6,226 nt of DNA from DASTHV01 sp035718045. GTDB taxonomy: Bacteria > Patescibacteriota > Saccharimonadia > Saccharimonadales > UBA10212. The position numbers and the translations under genes were made by a program. Position 1 is the first letter of the stretch; the number at the start of each line of letters is the position of its first letter. The DNA lies in assembly GCA_035718045.1 (NCBI GenBank), contig DASTHV010000049.1:1-6226 (forward strand), read 5' to 3'. The notes beneath the pieces are model-generated. The model had not been told where the DNA came from. It made no database searches and saw nothing but the letters and a program-made list of their open reading frames with translations. Shown in pieces: positions 4,454 to 6,226 of the stretch.

Positions 4454-5094
4454 TCCAAAAATTCCTCTTTATCACCGTTAATGACTATAGCTTGGCCGTC
4501 TTTTAGAATATAGTGCCGCAAAGCTTTAGACTCGTAATAGTCGGCTAGCTCCTGCGGACTATTCCCGTGTCTTTCACTTCCAAAGTGTGGAACTATGTAG
4601 AATGGAACGAGATCTAGCCCCTGCCAAATAGTTTGTGCGTCGTAGCCTTTTGGGACAATATTCGATCTATCTTCGTCGCTCCAGTCAGGCCCCTTTAAGT
4701 CGGGAGTCATAATCATAGCCCCGGCGCTCCAACCGCCATATAAAATTTTATCTTCTTTGAGCAGCTTTGTTAGAATTTTGTCTAGTCCACTTTGGGCGAA
4801 TGCTCGGCGCAGCACAAAAGTATTGCCGCCGGATGACCACAGCGAACCAAAATTACTTAACTTGTTAAGTAATTTTTTAGGCTTGCCAAAATAGTCACGC
4901 AAGTCTAGCATTTCAAACTCAAATCCTGCGGCCTCGAACATTTCTTTCTTTTTGCGATTGCTAAGATTTCTTTCTTTTGACGGTAAATAATCTTGGGCAT
5001 TTTTCATAAATGCAGCCTTATTGTTACGGCCGGCTAATTCTCTTGCTACCTGCGGGTAATCACCTAGGTCTTGCGAGGATAGAAATAAGCGCAT
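4450..5094 (-). CDS. Peptidase S51 family protein (dipeptidase E-like)
   Basis: Family S51 contains serine peptidases such as dipeptidase E (aspartyl dipeptidase) and cyanophycinase, built on a class I glutamine-amidotransferase-like fold. Visible hallmarks are the early MRLFLSSQ strand, SSGGNTFVLRRAF (87-99), the nucleophile elbow YGGWSAGAMIM with Ser123, and VPHFGSERHG (168-177) with His170 as the likely catalytic histidine. Length (214) is close to PepE (about 229). The substrate cannot be told from this. ATG 5094 shares one base with the yebC stop (TGATG); an in-frame TTG at 5097 is the alternative start. The gene is AT-rich (21, 22 and 24 G+C of 60 in the blocks from 4861 to 5040) beside yebC. 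Residues 73-81 (KKLLNKLSN) are encoded by palindrome copy 2. Family fairly sure; exact activity open. Confidence 0.88.
   Translation of the reverse strand: MRLFLSSQDLGDYPQVARELAGRNNKAAFMKNAQDYLPSKERNLSNRKKKEMFEAAGFEFEMLDLRDYFGKPKKLLNKLSNFGSLWSSGGNTFVLRRAFAQSGLDKILTKLLKEDKILYGGWSAGAMIMTPDLKGPDWSDEDRSNIVPKGYDAQTIWQGLDLVPFYIVPHFGSERHGNSPQELADYYESKALRHYILKDGQAIVINGDKEEFLE
4849..4878 (-). repeat. Intragenic palindrome repeat, copy 2 (inside the S51 gene)
   Basis: Perfect 13-base arms (4849-4861 and 4864-4876) flank a two-base spacer; the core is TACTTAACTTGTTAAGTA. On the + strand the second arm ends in six T (4873-4878). The 4852-4878 tract differs from copy 1 at three of 27 positions. Two of those differences are partners in the stem, so pairing is kept; the third is in the spacer. 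It encodes K-K-L-L-N-K-L-S-N in the same frame as copy 1. Confidence 0.75.
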
Positions 5095-5828
5095 CAATCC
5101 AAATTTAGATTATCGGCGAGTTCGAAGTTAGTGTGAGTGGCGGTCACATCATCTAAATCTTCCAAGCCGTCCATTAGACGGATGATTTTGCGAGCGGTTT
5201 CTGGATCAGAGACTTCCACTGTGTTATTTGGCACATAAGTTAGCTCGGCGTCCACTACTTCATGGGCGGCGACCTTAAGTGCGTCGCGGACTTTGGCTAA
5301 ATCATTTGGGGCCGTATGGATAACCGTTTCGCCGGTTTCCGGTTCTTCAAAAATATCTTCGGCGCCGGCATCGATAGCGGCTAGCTCTAAATCGTCGCCC
5401 TGCCCTGTGACGCGTATCACCCCTTTGCGGCTAAACTGGAAGGCTACGCTGCCCTGTTCAGCCATGCTGCCGCCAGTTTTGTTGAAGGCCGAACGGACTT
5501 CTGGTAAAGTGCGATTTTTGTTGTCGGTGGCGACTTCTACCAAGACGGCTACGCCGCCGGGACCGTAGCCCTCGTATAGGGCTTGTTCCAGCTGGGCGGC
5601 AGATTTATCGGCGGCGCGCTGAATAGACCGCTCGATATTGGCGCCGGGCATATTGGCGGCTTTGGCTTTTTCTACAGCCAGCGCCAAAGCCGAATTAGTG
5701 GCAGGATCCGTGCCGTTGCGCGCCGCTATGGCTATTTGATTTCCGAGTTTAGTGAACAGCGCGCCGCGTTTAGCGTCGGTGGCGCCCTTTTGGCGCTTGA
5801 TAGTCGCCCACTTACTGTGTCCACTCAT
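5094..5828 (-). CDS. yebC: YebC/PmpR (TACO1) family protein
   Basis: YebC-family proteins were long annotated as transcriptional regulators. Work on the mitochondrial homologue TACO1, and more recently on bacterial members, points to a role on the ribosome in helping translation, including of proline-rich stretches. The 244-residue length is typical. The N-terminal signature is intact (MSGHSKWATIKRQKGA, then TDAKRGALFTKL, residues 1-28), followed by EGYGPGGVAVLVEVATDNKNRT (86-107), GSMAEQGSVAFQF (120-132), and a C-terminal part ending in DGLEDLDDVTATHTN. ATG 5828 lies five bases after the comEC stop and lacks a clear Shine-Dalgarno. yebC next to ruvC is a common bacterial arrangement, here interrupted by two AT-richer genes. 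G+C is high (34-35 of 60 in bases 5581-5700). Identity is certain. Confidence 0.97.
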   Translation of the reverse strand: MSGHSKWATIKRQKGATDAKRGALFTKLGNQIAIAARNGTDPATNSALALAVEKAKAANMPGANIERSIQRAADKSAAQLEQALYEGYGPGGVAVLVEVATDNKNRTLPEVRSAFNKTGGSMAEQGSVAFQFSRKGVIRVTGQGDDLELAAIDAGAEDIFEEPETGETVIHTAPNDLAKVRDALKVAAHEVVDAELTYVPNNTVEVSDPETARKIIRLMDGLEDLDDVTATHTNFELADNLNLD

Positions 5829-5833
5829 ATCTG

Positions 5834-6226
5834 TTATTTTATCACATCTAAGGTGTTAGTCACAGTCTGCCTGGAGTTTCTACGAGCCAACCACACTACC
5901 GCCAGAACAATCACGTAAAAGCTGATCATGAAACCGAGGTTAACCGAGCGCTGCAGAAAAATCGACGGGATACCGGACAGCAAATGGATGATATCCAGCA
6001 TGTAAGTCAGCAATATATTTGCCGGCCAAGCCAACCAGCCGGCTACCGGGGCCGCGAACATGCCGGCGCCAGCGGCGATAGCCGTCAGCAGCATCGCATA
6101 AGGCACTAGCGGTACGACTAATAGATTCGCCACAAGGCCGATTAAAGACAGCTGGCCGAACATCAACATAATGAATGGCAAAGCCATCACCTCTGCAGAC
6201 AAACTGTCTATAGCCACGGCGGCTAG
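5834..6226 (-). CDS. comEC: ComEC/Rec2-type competence protein, C-terminal part (5' end outside the window)
   Basis: ComEC forms the inner-membrane channel through which single-stranded DNA enters during natural transformation. The frame is open to the right edge, so only the last 130 residues are visible; a GTG at 6217 is internal. The segment FGQLSLIGLVANLLVVPL (23-40 of the visible part) is the characteristic conserved stretch of the competence domain. Further hydrophobic helices follow at about 41-58, 66-84 and 97-115. The protein ends soon after in a short basic-polar tail (ARRNSRQ). No metallo-beta-lactamase-like domain follows, which many ComEC proteins carry at the C-terminus, so this is either a short architecture or that domain is encoded elsewhere. 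It lies five bases upstream of yebC in the same orientation, probably in the same operon. Confidence 0.88.
   Translation of the reverse strand, partial: LAAVAIDSLSAEVMALPFIMLMFGQLSLIGLVANLLVVPLVPYAMLLTAIAAGAGMFAAPVAGWLAWPANILLTYMLDIIHLLSGIPSIFLQRSVNLGFMISFYVIVLAVVWLARRNSRQTVTNTLDVIK

Noticed and set aside
4450..5096. UGA recoded as glycine (as in SR1/Gracilibacteria)
   Set aside because: yebC, the S51 gene, the 130-residue gene and ruvA all end at TGA at expected family lengths or in overlaps with the next start, and no in-frame TGA is needed inside any protein.
1..6226. CRISPR array, insertion sequence, integrase, attachment site or phage genes
   Set aside because: No regularly spaced direct repeats, no transposase or integrase-like protein, and no direct repeat of the tRNA 3' end is visible; the gene content is mostly housekeeping.

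Overview
The window (6,226 bases) is an ordinary-looking bacterial chromosome segment. It resembles Candidatus Saccharibacteria (TM7) or a related Patescibacteria lineage. This placement is inferred from gene content and style, not from a search: a small FtsB/DivIC-like protein with a long polar tail, a ComEC that ends directly after its membrane domain, ruvC-ruvA directly coupled to a dus gene, tightly overlapping genes, and several starts with no Shine-Dalgarno. TGA serves as a normal stop for at least four genes, three of them in ATGA or TGATG overlaps. The genetic code is therefore standard, not the UGA=Gly code of SR1/Gracilibacteria.

Layout. Bases 1-892 (+ strand): the C-terminal half of a DEAD-box RNA helicase, an 18-residue very basic mini-ORF with a good Shine-Dalgarno, and an AT-rich unrecognised ORF of about 85 residues. 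Bases 894-1355 (-): an FtsB/DivIC-type septum protein. Its start faces a tRNA-Ile2 (CAU) gene at 1409-1484 (+), and two perfect TATAAT boxes on opposite strands lie 19 bases apart between them. A strong hairpin (1505-1529) separates the tRNA from a four-helix SPW-repeat membrane protein (1551-1955, -).

Bases 2059-6226 (-) are a single dense run of genes, read from right to left: comEC (C-terminal part), yebC, a peptidase S51 homologue, an unrecognised 130-residue gene, ruvC, ruvA and dus. Neighbours overlap by 1 or 4 bases or are 5-6 bases apart, so this is very probably one operon with translational coupling. It combines DNA uptake (ComEC), translation support (YebC), Holliday-junction processing (RuvA, RuvC; no ruvB here) and tRNA modification (Dus). 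The S51 and unknown genes are visibly more AT-rich than yebC and ruvC on either side and may be a later insertion.

The least expected signal is a repeated palindrome. Two 27-base tracts, one in dus (2500-2526) and one in the S51 gene (4852-4878), match at 24 of 27 positions. They lie in the same strand and reading frame and form perfect hairpins with the core TACTTAAC-NN-GTTAAGTA. Two of the three differences are a compensatory pair within the stem. On the + strand each hairpin is followed by 6-7 T, like an intrinsic terminator pointing antisense to the operon. No CRISPR array, rRNA, transposase or phage gene is visible.
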